NCBI GenBank assembly: GCA_963825405.1
Contig: CAWGTB010000006.1
Coordinates: forward strand, 372,001 to 436,000
Length of the DNA stretch: 64,000 bases
Source: JACPNO01 sp963825405
GTDB lineage: Bacteria; Acidobacteriota; Terriglobia; Bryobacterales; Bryobacteraceae
Reading direction: 5' to 3'
Notes under the pieces: model-generated
Told to the model about the DNA's origin: nothing
The model's database searches: none
What the model saw: only the letters and a program-made list of their open reading frames with translations
Made by a program: the position numbers and the translations under genes
In this document: piece by piece, positions 38,848-52,455 of the stretch
How positions within the stretch are numbered: the stretch's first letter is position 1
Layout of the letters: each line of letters begins with the position of its first letter

Positions 38848-38986
38848 GGCTCGGTAAGGCTCCTCGGAAGCTACCCCCTCCTAGCGCCCGTCACGATTTT
38901 GTGTTAATCTTTGTCTAGTCCCAAGTTCGATGCTCAGTGGGAGGTCTGCGCCATTGGCGATGGACCGTTCGCACCAATGAGGAAAG

Positions 38987-39697
38987 ATGGCTAGAAAACC
39001 AGGCAAACAATATCAAGCTGCGGCCAAACAGGTGGAGACGCGTCTGTACCTGTTGGAACACGCTGTTCCGCTGCTGCAGAAAATCAAGTACGCCAAGTTC
39101 GATGAAACGGTGGAAGTCCACCTCAGTCTTGGCGTCGATCCCAAGCACGCTGACCAGATGGTCCGCGGCACGGTGGTGATGCCGAACGGTCTTGGCAAGT
39201 CCAAGAAAGTTTTGGTCATCGCCAGCGGCGACAAACAGAAAGAAGCCACGGAAGCCGGCGCCGATCTCGTAGGCGGCGACGACATGGTCAACAAGATCCA
39301 GACCGAAAGCTGGACTGATTTTGACGCGGTGATCGCGACGCCGGACATGATGCGTTCCGTAGGTAAACTCGGCAAGGTGCTGGGGCCGCGCGGCCTCATG
39401 CCCAATCCGAAGACCGGCACGGTGACTACCGATGTCGCCAAGGCCATTCGCGAAATCAAAGCCGGTAAAGTCGAGTTCCGCGTCGACAAGACCGGCATTA
39501 TTCATGCGCCGGTGGGCAAGATCAGTTTCGCCACCGACAAGCTCATTGAAAACGCGGCCAGCCTGATTTCTGCCGTGCTGAAAGCCAAGCCGGCGGCGGC
39601 CAAGGGCAAGTACGTCAAGAGCGCGACGATCTGCTCCACCATGAGCCCGGGCGTGGGCCTCGACGTTTCTGAAATGAGCGCCAAGGCAGCGTTGTAG
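38987..39697 (+). CDS. rplA: 50S ribosomal protein L1
   Basis: 236 residues, start ATG with GAGGAAAG upstream. Characteristic parts: KYAKFDETVEVHLSLGVDPK HADQMVRGTVVMPNGLGKSK KV, IATPDMMRSVGKLGKVLGPR GLMPNPKTGTVT and KAGKVEFRVDKTGIIHAPVG. L1 forms the movable stalk at the E site and in many bacteria represses its own mRNA. Normally rplK lies directly upstream; here a 139-base leader and an unrelated gene take that place. The leader has GTGGGAGG at about 38937 but no structure I can assign. Confidence 0.97.
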   Translation: MARKPGKQYQAAAKQVETRLYLLEHAVPLLQKIKYAKFDETVEVHLSLGVDPKHADQMVRGTVVMPNGLGKSKKVLVIASGDKQKEATEAGADLVGGDDMVNKIQTESWTDFDAVIATPDMMRSVGKLGKVLGPRGLMPNPKTGTVTTDVAKAIREIKAGKVEFRVDKTGIIHAPVGKISFATDKLIENAASLISAVLKAKPAAAKGKYVKSATICSTMSPGVGLDVSEMSAKAAL

Positions 39698-39716
39698 CCG
39701 GCGGGAAAGGTTCATC

Positions 39717-40241
39717 ATGAAAAAGAAGGAAGACAAGAAGAAGGACCTCGAAGCGCTGCGCAAGGATCTGGAGACGCTCAAAAACCTGTTCGTCACCGGC
39801 TATGAAAAGCTGCGTGTCGAGCAGGATTTCGAGCTGCGCAAAGTGGTGCGGGCTTCGGGCGGCACCTACAGGGTCGTCAAGAACAATCTGGCGGAAATCG
39901 CGTCGCAGGGCACGCCTGCCGAGCCGGTGCTGACCGGGCTCAAAGGCATGACGTCGCTGGCCTACACGTCGGCCGATCCGGTGGCGCTGGCTAAAGCGCT
40001 CACGGCTTACGCCAAGCTGAATCCGAGTTTCACCTTTAAAGCCGGCCTGGTCGAGGGCCGCGTTTTCGATATTAAAGGCATCCAGGCGCTGGCCACGATG
40101 CCGGCCAAGGAAGAGATTCTGGCCAAGCTGCTGTTCCTGATCAACGCGCCGGCGCAGCGGCTGGTCACGGTGACCAACCAGGTGGGACGCAATCTGGCGG
40201 TGGTGATCGATCAGGCGGTCAAAGAGAACAAGTTTAGTTAA
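39717..40241 (+). CDS. rplJ: 50S ribosomal protein L10
   Basis: 174 residues, start ATG after GGGAAAGG. An unusually lysine-rich start (MKKKEDKKKDLEALRKDLET L) replaces the more common MNR-KEK start but fits the L10 N-terminal helix; then FVTGYEKLRVEQDFELRKVV RASGGTYRVVKNNLAEIA, which is the L10 core, and a C-terminal helix that binds L12 dimers. It forms the base of the L12 stalk and recruits translation factors. Only 19 bases separate it from rplA, too few for the usual structured L10 leader. Confidence 0.95.
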   Translation: MKKKEDKKKDLEALRKDLETLKNLFVTGYEKLRVEQDFELRKVVRASGGTYRVVKNNLAEIASQGTPAEPVLTGLKGMTSLAYTSADPVALAKALTAYAKLNPSFTFKAGLVEGRVFDIKGIQALATMPAKEEILAKLLFLINAPAQRLVTVTNQVGRNLAVVIDQAVKENKFS

Positions 40242-40264
40242 CGCATTCAGGAGAGTCATTCGAA

Positions 40265-40645
40265 ATGGCGGATATCAACGCAATCGCAGAACAGATTCAA
40301 GGTTTGACCTTGCTCGAAGCTTCGCAACTGGTCAAGCTGCTGGAAGAAAAGCTGGGCGTTTCGGCAGCGGCAGCAGCTCCGGTGATGGTGGCCGGTGGCG
40401 CAGCGGCGGCAGCAGCTCCGGCGGTGGAGGAGAAGACCGAATTCGCGGTCGTCCTCATGGCGGCCGGCGCCAACAAGATCAACGTGATTAAAGCCGTGCG
40501 CGAAGTCACCAACCTGGGTCTGAAGGAAGCTAAGGATCTGGTTGACGGCGCGCCCAAGCCGGTTAAAGAAGGCATCAGCAAGGACGAAGCCGAGACCATC
40601 CGGAAAAAATTCGCCGACGCCGGCGCTACTGTCGAAGTGAAGTAG
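40265..40645 (+). CDS. rplL: 50S ribosomal protein L7/L12
   Basis: 126 residues. N-terminal dimer domain (ADINAIAEQIQGLTLLEASQ LVKLLEEKLGVS), Ala-rich hinge (about 36-54) and the C-terminal factor-binding domain (EFAVVLMAAGANKINVIKAV REVTNLGLKEAKDLVDGAPK PVKEGISKDEAETIRKKFAD AGATVEVK). Length and order are standard. 23 bases after rplJ, with a good ribosome binding site (CAGGAGAG). Confidence 0.97.
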   Translation: MADINAIAEQIQGLTLLEASQLVKLLEEKLGVSAAAAAPVMVAGGAAAAAAPAVEEKTEFAVVLMAAGANKINVIKAVREVTNLGLKEAKDLVDGAPKPVKEGISKDEAETIRKKFADAGATVEVK

Positions 40646-40648
40646 CGG

Positions 40649-40664
40649 CGGGCGTTTTGGCCCG
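40649..40664 (+). terminator. Hairpin in the rplL-rpoB gap (possible attenuator)
   Basis: CGGGC-GTTTTG-GCCCG with only a weak T-run after it. Partial termination between rplL and rpoB is common in bacteria. The 377-base gap 40646-41022 holds no gene; TTGACG at 40668 with TAAGCT 17 bases on is a poor promoter candidate. Confidence 0.45.
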
Positions 40665-41022
40665 TATTTGACGCAAGTCGAGTGTTTTGGTAAGCTTAAG
40701 TCATTGGCCTTAGGACTGAACCGGGTACTTCCCGGATTGGTGACTGTGAATCTGGGATTCTGGCATTTTGATTGCAGTGCGCTGGGAACTGCACAGAGGG
40801 GATTTCTGTGCTCTTTCGCTCCGGCTACTCGCGGCCCGAATTTCTCTGCCTTCTTTCGCTTCCTTGTCTCACATTTTGGAGACCCGACGATTGGCTCCAG
40901 TCTTGCGTTTGCTACTCAGAGTGCGGCGGACCCGGCGGCAGTGTGTGAGCGCGGTCCGTTCGCGTGTGTGCTCTTCTAACTCGAGTGTTGAGCTTTGACG
41001 TACGGCCCTCTTGGAGTAAAGA

Positions 41023-44000
41023 ATGAATAGCCAGCATAACGGCGCCGCTCCCGAGCGAGTGGATTTCTCGAAGATCAAGACCTCCATTCCGATTCCGAAC
41101 CTGATCGAGGTTCAGAAGAAATCGTACGAACGTTTTCTGCAGATGGAATTACTGCCGAGCGAGCGCGACGACGCCGGCCTGCAGACCGTTTTCAATTCCG
41201 TTTTCCCGATCTCCGATTTCCGCGGCGTCAGCCAGTTGGAATTCGTGGACTATTCGATCGGCAACTGGGAATGCAAATGCGGCAACCTGAAAGGGCTGCA
41301 TCATCTGCGTTCCACTTGCCGCAACCCGGCCTGCGGCGCGACCATTCGCACCGATCCTTTCCACGCCGGCGATGTGTTGTGTCATCACTGCGGAACGTTC
41401 AACAAGAACATCGTCACGTTCTGCAACAAGTGCGGCGATCCGGTCGGCTTGCAGTTGAAATACGACATGGTGGAGTGCCAGGAGCGCGGCATGACATACG
41501 CCGCTCCGCTCAAAGTCACCATCCGTCTCACGGTTTACGCCAAGGATCCCGAAACCGGCGCGAAAAGCGTCCGCGACATCAAGGAGCAGGAAGTCTTCTT
41601 CGGCGAAATTCCGCTGATGACCGACAACGGCACCTTCATCATCAACGGCACCGAGCGCGTCATCGTGTCGCAGTTGCACCGCTCGCCCGGCGTGTTCTTC
41701 GAGCGCGTTCCGGCGCAGGGTTATTTCCTCGGCAAGATCATTCCCTACCGCGGCAGCTGGGTCGAGTTCGAATACGACCTCAAGAACCTGCTCTACGTGC
41801 GCATCGACCGCAAACGCAAGTTTTATGGTTCGGTGTTTCTGCGCGCCCTCGGCCTCAAAACCGACGAACAGATTCTGCGTACGTTCTACCGCATCGACAA
41901 AATCCAGGTCAAAGACAAGAAGCTGTTCTGGGTAGTCGACGACGGTTTGATCGGCCTCAAGCTTTCCCACGCCATTTCGACCAAGAGCGGGGAAACCGTG
42001 GTCGGGCAGGGCAAGAAGATCACCTCTTCGCTGATGAAGGAAATTCAAAAGGCGAAGATCACCCAGGTGGAAGTTGCGCCCAACGATCTGGAAGGCGCCT
42101 ACATCGCCGCCGATGTCGTCGATATGTCGACCGGCGAAGTGATGATCGACGCCAATCAGGAACTCACCACCGTTGGCGTCGGCAGGTTGCTCGAAGCGGG
42201 CATCGACAGCTTCGAGATTTTCTTCCCCGAGCGCGATGAAGTGGGCACGGTGATTTCGTCCACCCTGCGCAAAGACGCCTGCAAGACCCAGAACGAAGCG
42301 CTGATCGAAATTTACCGCAAGCTGCGTCCCGGCGATCCGCCGACGCTCGACACCGCCACCCAATTGTTCCAGGGCATGTTCTTCGACGCCCGCAAGTACG
42401 ATTTCTCGCGCGTCGGCCGCATGAAGTTCAACATCAAACTGTTCGATCGCGCCGACGCTACGCCGCTCGAAAAGCGCACGCTCGATCCCGACGATTTCTT
42501 CGGGACCATCCGCTACCTGCTGAAATTGCGCAAAGGCATCGGCTCGGTGGACGATATCGATCACCTCGGCAACCGCCGCGTGCGCGCGGTCGGTGAGTTG
42601 CTGGAAAACCAGTTCCGCATTGGCCTGGTGCGCATGGAGCGCGCCATCAAAGAAAAGATGTCGGTGTACCAGGAAATGTCGACGGCCATGCCGCACGACC
42701 TGGTAAACGCCAAGCCGGTCATGGCGGCGATCCGCGAATTCTTCGGATCGAGCCAGCTCTCGCAGTTCATGGATCAGACCAATCCGCTCTCCGAGATCAC
42801 GCACAAACGGCGTCTCTCGGCTCTTGGACCAGGCGGTCTGTCACGCGAGCGCGCCGGGTTCGAAGTGCGCGACGTGCATCCTACCCACTACGGCCGCATT
42901 TGCCCGATCGAAACGCCGGAAGGTCCGAACATCGGATTGATTTCGTCGCTGTCGTGCTTTGCGCGCATCAACGAATACGGCTTCATCGAGAGCCCGTACC
43001 GCAAGGTGCTCAAGGGCGTGGTGGTCGACGAAATCAAGATCCTGAATCCGGGCGACACGCCTTATAAGGTCGGCGATATCATTCGCCGCGGGGAAACCGA
43101 AAAGGCCAATCGCGATCTCAGCGCCAAGAAGCAGCACGCGGAGTACGAAGCCCACTGCGAATACCTGTCGGCGTGGGAAGAAGACAAGTACATCATCGCG
43201 CAGGCCAACGTCGAACTGGACGAAAAAGGCCGCATCGTAACCGATCTGGCCAATGCGCGCCAGGCCGGCAACTTCGTGCTGAAACATCGCGACGAGATTG
43301 AGTACATCGACGTCAGTCCCAAGCAGCTGGTCTCGGTCGCGGCCAGTTTGATTCCGTTCCTGGAAAACGACGACGCCAACCGCGCACTGATGGGATCGAA
43401 CATGCAGCGGCAGGCGGTTCCGCTGCTGCGCGCCGACGCTCCTTACGTGGGCACGGGCATGGAGAGCGTGACGGCGCGCGATTCGGGCGCGGTCGTGCTT
43501 TGCAAACGGCCCGGCGTCGTCGATTCGGTCGACTCCGAGCGCATCATCGTACGCGTGGAAGGCGGGGCGCATGAAGGCCAGCTCTCGCGCGAAGTGGGCG
43601 CGGACATTTACCAGCTCACCAAGTTCAAGCGTTCCAACCAAAACACCTGCATCAACCAGAAGCCCATCGTTTTCGCCGGGCAGCGTGTCGGCAAAGGCGA
43701 AGTGCTGGCCGACGGTCCTTGCACCGACCGCGGCGAACTGGCGCTGGGACGCAACGTGCTGGTGGCATTCATGCCCTGGCGCGGCTGCAACTTTGAGGAC
43801 GCAATCCTGGTCAGCGAAAAGTTGATCAAGGACGACTACTACACTTCGATCCACATCGAGGAATTCGAAATCGAATCGCGCGACACCAAGCTTGGACCGG
43901 AAGAAATCACGCGCGACATTCCGAACATTGCCGATTCGTTCCTGCGCAATCTGGACGAAAGCGGCGTGATTCGCATCGGCGCCACCGTGAAGCCGGGCGA

Positions 44001-45330
44001 CATTCTGGTCGGCAAAGTCACGCCTAAAGGCGAGACCCAGCTTACGCCGGAAGAAAAACTCCTCCGCGCCATCTTCGGCGAAAAAGCCGGCGACGTGAAA
44101 GACGCTTCGCTCTATTGCCCTCCCGGCATTGAGGGCACCGTCGTTGACTGCAAAATCTTTTCCCGCAAAGGCCAGGAAAAGGACGAGCGCGCCAAAGCCA
44201 TCGAAGAGTCGCAGATCACCCGGCTGCAGCGCAATCTGAAAGACGAAGAGCGCATCCTGAACGACGAGCGCTCCAAGCGCCTGAGCGTTCTGCTGCAGGA
44301 CCTGGAACTGCTGGCCGATCTCCACGACGAACGCACCAACAAGCGCCTGCTGGCTAAGGGCACGCCGCTTACGCGCGATCTCATTGAAAAGATCAAATCG
44401 CGCGATCTCAAGCGCATGCGGTTGAAAGATAAAGACCCGCGGCTCAACGAACAGATCGACGACATCGAAGAGATGACGATGCGCCAGATCGCGGTGCTGG
44501 AGAAAATCACCGACGAAAAAATCGCCAAGCTGCGCAAGGGCGACGAACTGCCGCCGGGCGTCATCAAGCTGGTCAAAGTCTACATCGCCATGAAGCGCAA
44601 GCTGTCGGTTGGCGACAAGATGGCCGGCCGCCATGGCAACAAGGGCGTGATCGCGCGCATTCTTCCCGATGAAGACATGCCGTATCTGCCGGATGGCACG
44701 CCGGTTGAGATCGTTCTCAACCCGCTGGGCGTTCCTTCGCGCATGAACGTGGGGCAGATTCTGGAAACCCACCTGGGCTGGGCTGCGCACGCACTGGGCC
44801 TGCATTACGCCACGCCGGTATTCGACGGCGCAACCGAAAAAGAAATCAAGAAGCAACTGACCGAAGCCAAGCTTCCCACCTCAGGCAAGACGGAATTGTT
44901 CGATGGCATGACGGGCCAGCTTTTCGAGCAGCCGGTAACGGTGGGGTACATCTACATGCTGAAGCTTTCGCACCTGGTGGACGACAAGATTCACGCGCGC
45001 TCCATCGGCCCGTATTCGCTGATTACGCAGCAGCCGCTCGGCGGCAAGGCGCAATTCGGCGGACAGCGTTTCGGCGAGATGGAAGTCTGGGCGCTCGAAG
45101 CTTACGGCGCCGCGTATATTCTGCAGGAGCTGCTCACCGCCAAGTCGGACGATGTGTACGGCCGCGCTAAGATTTACGAGGCCATCGTCAAGGGCGAGGC
45201 AGCGATCGAGCCGGGCGTGCCGGAATCGTTCAACGTTCTGATCCGGGAATTGCAGTCGTTGTGCCTGGATGTGGAGTTGATGAAGAAACCGCGCGAGACG
45301 CCGGTGGATACTGCGCTGGCGGCGGATTAG
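41023..45330 (+). CDS. rpoB: RNA polymerase beta subunit with an eight-cysteine insert
   Basis: 1,435 residues, intact. Start MNSQHNGAAPERVDFSKIKT S, then normal beta features: SQLHRSPGVFFERV, FFGSSQLSQFMDQTNPLSEI THKRRLSALGPGGLSRERAG FEVRDVHPTHYGRICPIETP EGPNIGLI (rifampicin region and fork loop; the common resistance sites Ser, His, Ser are wild type), GRNVLVAFMPWRGCNFEDAI, GDKMAGRHGNKGV, and the end TRARSIGPYSLITQQPLGGK-like region. Residues 82-146 are an insert between YSIGN and YDMVECQERGMTYAAPL with Cys at 84, 86, 99, 104, 120, 123, 134 and 137, enough for two zinc sites. A second coiled insert (about 1050-1180, KAIEESQITRLQRNLKDEER) is of the lineage-specific type. Confidence 0.98.
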   Translation: MNSQHNGAAPERVDFSKIKTSIPIPNLIEVQKKSYERFLQMELLPSERDDAGLQTVFNSVFPISDFRGVSQLEFVDYSIGNWECKCGNLKGLHHLRSTCRNPACGATIRTDPFHAGDVLCHHCGTFNKNIVTFCNKCGDPVGLQLKYDMVECQERGMTYAAPLKVTIRLTVYAKDPETGAKSVRDIKEQEVFFGEIPLMTDNGTFIINGTERVIVSQLHRSPGVFFERVPAQGYFLGKIIPYRGSWVEFEYDLKNLLYVRIDRKRKFYGSVFLRALGLKTDEQILRTFYRIDKIQVKDKKLFWVVDDGLIGLKLSHAISTKSGETVVGQGKKITSSLMKEIQKAKITQVEVAPNDLEGAYIAADVVDMSTGEVMIDANQELTTVGVGRLLEAGIDSFEIFFPERDEVGTVISSTLRKDACKTQNEALIEIYRKLRPGDPPTLDTATQLFQGMFFDARKYDFSRVGRMKFNIKLFDRADATPLEKRTLDPDDFFGTIRYLLKLRKGIGSVDDIDHLGNRRVRAVGELLENQFRIGLVRMERAIKEKMSVYQEMSTAMPHDLVNAKPVMAAIREFFGSSQLSQFMDQTNPLSEITHKRRLSALGPGGLSRERAGFEVRDVHPTHYGRICPIETPEGPNIGLISSLSCFARINEYGFIESPYRKVLKGVVVDEIKILNPGDTPYKVGDIIRRGETEKANRDLSAKKQHAEYEAHCEYLSAWEEDKYIIAQANVELDEKGRIVTDLANARQAGNFVLKHRDEIEYIDVSPKQLVSVAASLIPFLENDDANRALMGSNMQRQAVPLLRADAPYVGTGMESVTARDSGAVVLCKRPGVVDSVDSERIIVRVEGGAHEGQLSREVGADIYQLTKFKRSNQNTCINQKPIVFAGQRVGKGEVLADGPCTDRGELALGRNVLVAFMPWRGCNFEDAILVSEKLIKDDYYTSIHIEEFEIESRDTKLGPEEITRDIPNIADSFLRNLDESGVIRIGATVKPGDILVGKVTPKGETQLTPEEKLLRAIFGEKAGDVKDASLYCPPGIEGTVVDCKIFSRKGQEKDERAKAIEESQITRLQRNLKDEERILNDERSKRLSVLLQDLELLADLHDERTNKRLLAKGTPLTRDLIEKIKSRDLKRMRLKDKDPRLNEQIDDIEEMTMRQIAVLEKITDEKIAKLRKGDELPPGVIKLVKVYIAMKRKLSVGDKMAGRHGNKGVIARILPDEDMPYLPDGTPVEIVLNPLGVPSRMNVGQILETHLGWAAHALGLHYATPVFDGATEKEIKKQLTEAKLPTSGKTELFDGMTGQLFEQPVTVGYIYMLKLSHLVDDKIHARSIGPYSLITQQPLGGKAQFGGQRFGEMEVWALEAYGAAYILQELLTAKSDDVYGRAKIYEAIVKGEAAIEPGVPESFNVLIRELQSLCLDVELMKKPRETPVDTALAAD

Positions 45331-45387
45331 TTTTTCCGCCCGCTGCGTAAATTACTTTTTTCGTTTTTCCAGAATCTGGAGGCTACA

Positions 45388-49595
<4,208 letters not shown>

Positions 49596-49610
49596 CCGTC
49601 CTTACAAAAT

Positions 49611-49640
49611 ATCCCGGACTTCGCTCGCGAGGTCCGGGAT
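49611..49640 (+). terminator. Terminator hairpin after rpoC
   Basis: ATCCCGGAC pairs perfectly with GTCCGGGAT across a 12-base loop, 15 bases after the rpoC stop. The T-run (TTCTATCC) is weak. It likely ends the rplA-rpoC transcript. Confidence 0.7.
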
Positions 49641-49664
49641 TCTATCCGTCGTACAATAGTTCAC

Positions 49665-50507
49665 TTGGACCCCGCAAAAACTTCGAAGCGCCCCGGTAAA
49701 AAAGCTTACCTGCTGATTACGCTGTTCGCCGTTCTGCTCACGCTGTTTCCCTTTCTGTTTTGGTACGGCACCTGGTTTGGCCGCAAACTTTCCGACCAGG
49801 AAATCGGACAGCTTCTCTCCGACCCTTCTAAGCCTCGCAAGGCGCAGCATGCGCTGGTCCAGTTAGGCGAACGCATGAGCCGGAGCGATGTTCGCGCGCG
49901 GCAATTCTATCCGCGCGTCATCGATCAGATTGCCAGCCCCAACGCCGAGCTGCGACAAACCGCGGCCTGGATTATGGGACAGGATCGCAGCTACACGCCG
50001 TTCCAGGAAGCGCTGCGCAAACTGCTGCAGGACCCGTCGCCGATGGTCCGGCGCAATGCCGCACTTTCGCTTTCCACCTTTGACGATCCGGCCGCGCGGC
50101 CCGAGCTCCGCGCCATGCTGCATTCGCAGACCATCGCGTCGCCAGCGGCGGGCGTCGTGCATTACCGGCTGAAGATAGCCGAGTACGTGAATCCGGGCAC
50201 GCTAGTGGCGCACGTGGGCGAAACGGAAGTTCGCGCGTCGCTGCCGGGTGAAGTGCTGCAGATCGTCAAGCCCGATGGCTCTGCCGTCGCAGTGGGCGAT
50301 CCACTACTCGAAGTTTCCGCCGACAAAGATCATGCCTGGGAAGCGTTGCGCGCGCTGCTGGCCGTGGGCAATCAGGAAGATGTGGAAGATGTGCAGCGGT
50401 ACGCGCGGGGCGTGCCGGGAATGCCCGAACGAGTGCGTCAGCAAGCCACGTTAACCCTGCATGAAATTCAAGGCAGAGTGTTGGCGGGCAACAAACAAAC
50501 TCCCTGA
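49665..50507 (+). CDS. Membrane-anchored HEAT-repeat protein with lipoyl-like insert
   Basis: 280 residues from TTG. A basic N-terminus precedes one membrane helix (AYLLITLFAVLLTLFPFLFW Y). Then HEAT/PBS-lyase-type repeats: KAQHALVQLGERMS, NAELRQTAAWIMGQDRS, DPSPMVRRNAALSLSTFDDP AARPEL. Residues about 158-222 are a biotinyl/lipoyl-like fold, IASPAAGVVHYRLKIAEYVN PGTLVAHVGETEVRASLPGE VLQIVKPDGSAVAVGDPLLE V, without an obvious MKM/DKA lysine site, so it resembles the adaptor-type lipoyl domain rather than an enzyme carrier. HEAT repeats resume after it. Function unknown; possibly an envelope scaffold. The 3' end overlaps the convergent gene by 40 bases. Confidence 0.6.
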   Translation: MDPAKTSKRPGKKAYLLITLFAVLLTLFPFLFWYGTWFGRKLSDQEIGQLLSDPSKPRKAQHALVQLGERMSRSDVRARQFYPRVIDQIASPNAELRQTAAWIMGQDRSYTPFQEALRKLLQDPSPMVRRNAALSLSTFDDPAARPELRAMLHSQTIASPAAGVVHYRLKIAEYVNPGTLVAHVGETEVRASLPGEVLQIVKPDGSAVAVGDPLLEVSADKDHAWEALRALLAVGNQEDVEDVQRYARGVPGMPERVRQQATLTLHEIQGRVLAGNKQTP

Positions 50508-51010
50508 GACTCGATTTCAAGCGCGCGATTGAATTTGGCGGCGGCCAGTGCCCAGACCACGGTTGCGGTCAGTTCCACGATTTCATCGTCGCTAAAGTGA
50601 CGTTGCACGCGTTTATATAATTCCTCGGGGACGATAGTGCTGGTCGTGATCACATCGGCGTAAGTGAGCGCCGCCTGTTCGCGCTCCGTGAAATGAGCGC
50701 TCGCCGCGTAGTCCGGAAGCGCCGCCAGTTCCGCATCGCTGACGCCGTCGGCTCTGCTCAAGGCAGAGTTGACCTCGATTCAAAGCCCGCAGCCAACAAG
50801 CGATGCGACTTTGAGATTGACCAGGTCCACCAGTCGTACCGGAAGCAGCGCGCTGGCTTCGAGGCCGTTCCACATGGCGCGAAATCCGCGAAGGATGCTG
50901 GGCCGGCGAGCCAGTACGGCGTGATTGTAAGGCAGGCAGCCATAGCGCTGCCCCTGGCCCTCTAGTTCCGCATCGACGCTGTCTTTGGAAACCCCAGTCA
51001 GTCTCGGCAT
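50468..51010 (-). CDS. Carboxymuconolactone decarboxylase-family protein (frameshifted)
   Basis: AhpD-like/CMD fold, about 180 residues. MPRLTGVSKDSVDAELEGQG..., FRAMWNGLEASALLPVRLVD LVNLKVASLVGC, one indel near 50775, then FTEREQAALTYADVITTSTI VPEELYKRVQRHFSDDEIVE LTATVVWALAAAKFNRALEI. The usual CxxC peroxidatic pair would fall at the VASLVGCGLC-like site by the indel, so I cannot confirm it. It may be a peroxidase-type or lactone-acting enzyme. It sits 7 bases after the flavoprotein gene in the same direction, so they may act together in redox defence. Confidence 0.72.
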
Positions 51011-51017
51011 GTTTCTA

Positions 51018-52399
51018 TTATTCCAAGGGCTGCAGATCACCGAGCATCGTCGGAATCAATTCGCTCACGGTGGGATGAATATGCATGGCGCGCTGGATTA
51101 CGGTGTACGGCGCTTTGGCGTACATGACATCGAGGATCGAGTGGATCACCTCATCGCACTCGACGCCCAGCAGCGCAGCGCCCAGGATCATCTTGGTTTC
51201 AGCATCCACCAGAATTTTCATGAATCCCTGCGTCTCGCTTTTTTCGACGGCGCGTCCGACACGGGTCATCGGCCGCCGGGCGATGAGCGCTTTGCGCCCG
51301 GATTTACGCACCTCCTTCTCCGTCATTCCGGCGCGCGCCAAGCGGAGGATCGATGTACAGGTTGTACGCCGTAATGCGGTCGCTCACGCGGCGCGGGATC
51401 GTGATCCAGAAGATTGGCGGCGACAATTTCGTAGTCGTTGTAGGAGGTGTGGGTGAAGGCGCCTTTGCCGTTGCAATCGCCCATGGCCCAGATGCCGGGC
51501 ACGTTGGTGCGAAGCTGGTCGTCCACGCGGATGTAACCGTTGGCGTCGACTTCAACACCGGCTTTTTCCAGGCCCAGGTCCTGCGTGTTCGGCACGCGGC
51601 CAACCGCCAGCAGTAAGTGCGAGCCCACCGCTTCCTGGCGTACGCCCTGGCAATCGACCACAACTGCGATTTGGGCATCGCGTTTCTCCACGCGAAAGTC
51701 GCAAGTGCCGGTGAGAACACGAATGCCCTCGGCTTCGAGAATGGCGCGCGCGGCATCGGCGATGTCGTCGTCCTCGCGTGAAATCAGGCGGTGGCCGCGC
51801 TGAATGACGGTGACCTCGCTGCCGAAGCGGCGGTACATTTGCGCAAATTCCAGGCCGACGTAGCTGCCGCCGATCACCAGCAGATGCGGCGGCAGAAAAT
51901 CCACGTCCATCATGGAGGAATTGGTGAGATAGTCGACCGTGTCCAGCCCAGGAATCGGCGGTCGAAAGGCGCGGGCGCCGACGTTGATGAAAATTTGCGG
52001 GGCTTCGAGAATGTCTTCGCCCACGCGGACGGTGCGCGGCCCTTCGAAAGAAGCGTGCCCATGCAAAACGGTGCAGTTGGCGAGAGACCGCAGCCCTTTT
52101 TCGACGGCTACGTTGGACTGGGCGACAATGCCATCCTTGCGCGCCTTCACTTTTTTCATGTCGATCGCGGCGGGTCCGCTGAGCGTGACTCCGTGCTCGG
52201 CTGCGCGCCGAACGGTTTGCGCAACCCGCGCGCTGGCCACCAGGGTCTTGGTAGGAATGCAGCCCGTATTGACGCAGGTGCCGCCGAACTTTTGCCGTTC
52301 GGCAATCGCCACGCGCATTCCCTTTTGGGCTAGGCGCGTTGCGAGAAAGGGCCCGGATTGGCCCGTGCCGATGATGATGGCGTCAAAAGTCTGGCTCAT
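51018..52399 (-). CDS. Mercuric reductase/lipoamide dehydrogenase-like flavoprotein (frameshifted)
   Basis: FAD- and NAD(P)H-binding pyridine nucleotide disulfide oxidoreductase. FAD motif GTGQSG at residues 11-16, redox pair Cys42 and Cys47 in GGTCVNTGCIPTKT, NAD motif VIGGSYVGLEFAQMYRRFGS, second FAD contact NVPGIWAMGDCNGKGAFTHT. One or two indels near 51400 and 51340 break the frame before the dimerisation domain (KILVDAETKMILGAALLGVE, YTVIQRAMHIHPTVSELIP). This last His-Glu pair is the active base of the family. No C-terminal Cys pair and no NmerA domain, so mercury reduction is unlikely; many such proteins reduce other disulfides or quinones. About 460 residues. Confidence 0.82.
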
Positions 52400-52455
52400 G
52401 GAATCTCCATTATCGCCGTGTTTCCGGGCCCTTTGCTAACCTGGAGCGATCCGGA

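Noticed and set aside
41149..44856. Long minus-strand ORFs (551 and 671 codons) opposite rpoB
   Set aside because: They are antisense shadows caused by high GC and strong codon bias of rpoB; composition is Arg/Ala/His/Val rich with no motif.
51018..52399. Mercury resistance (merA)
   Set aside because: The redox Cys pair is shared by the whole family; no C-terminal Cys pair, MerR, MerT or MerP is present.
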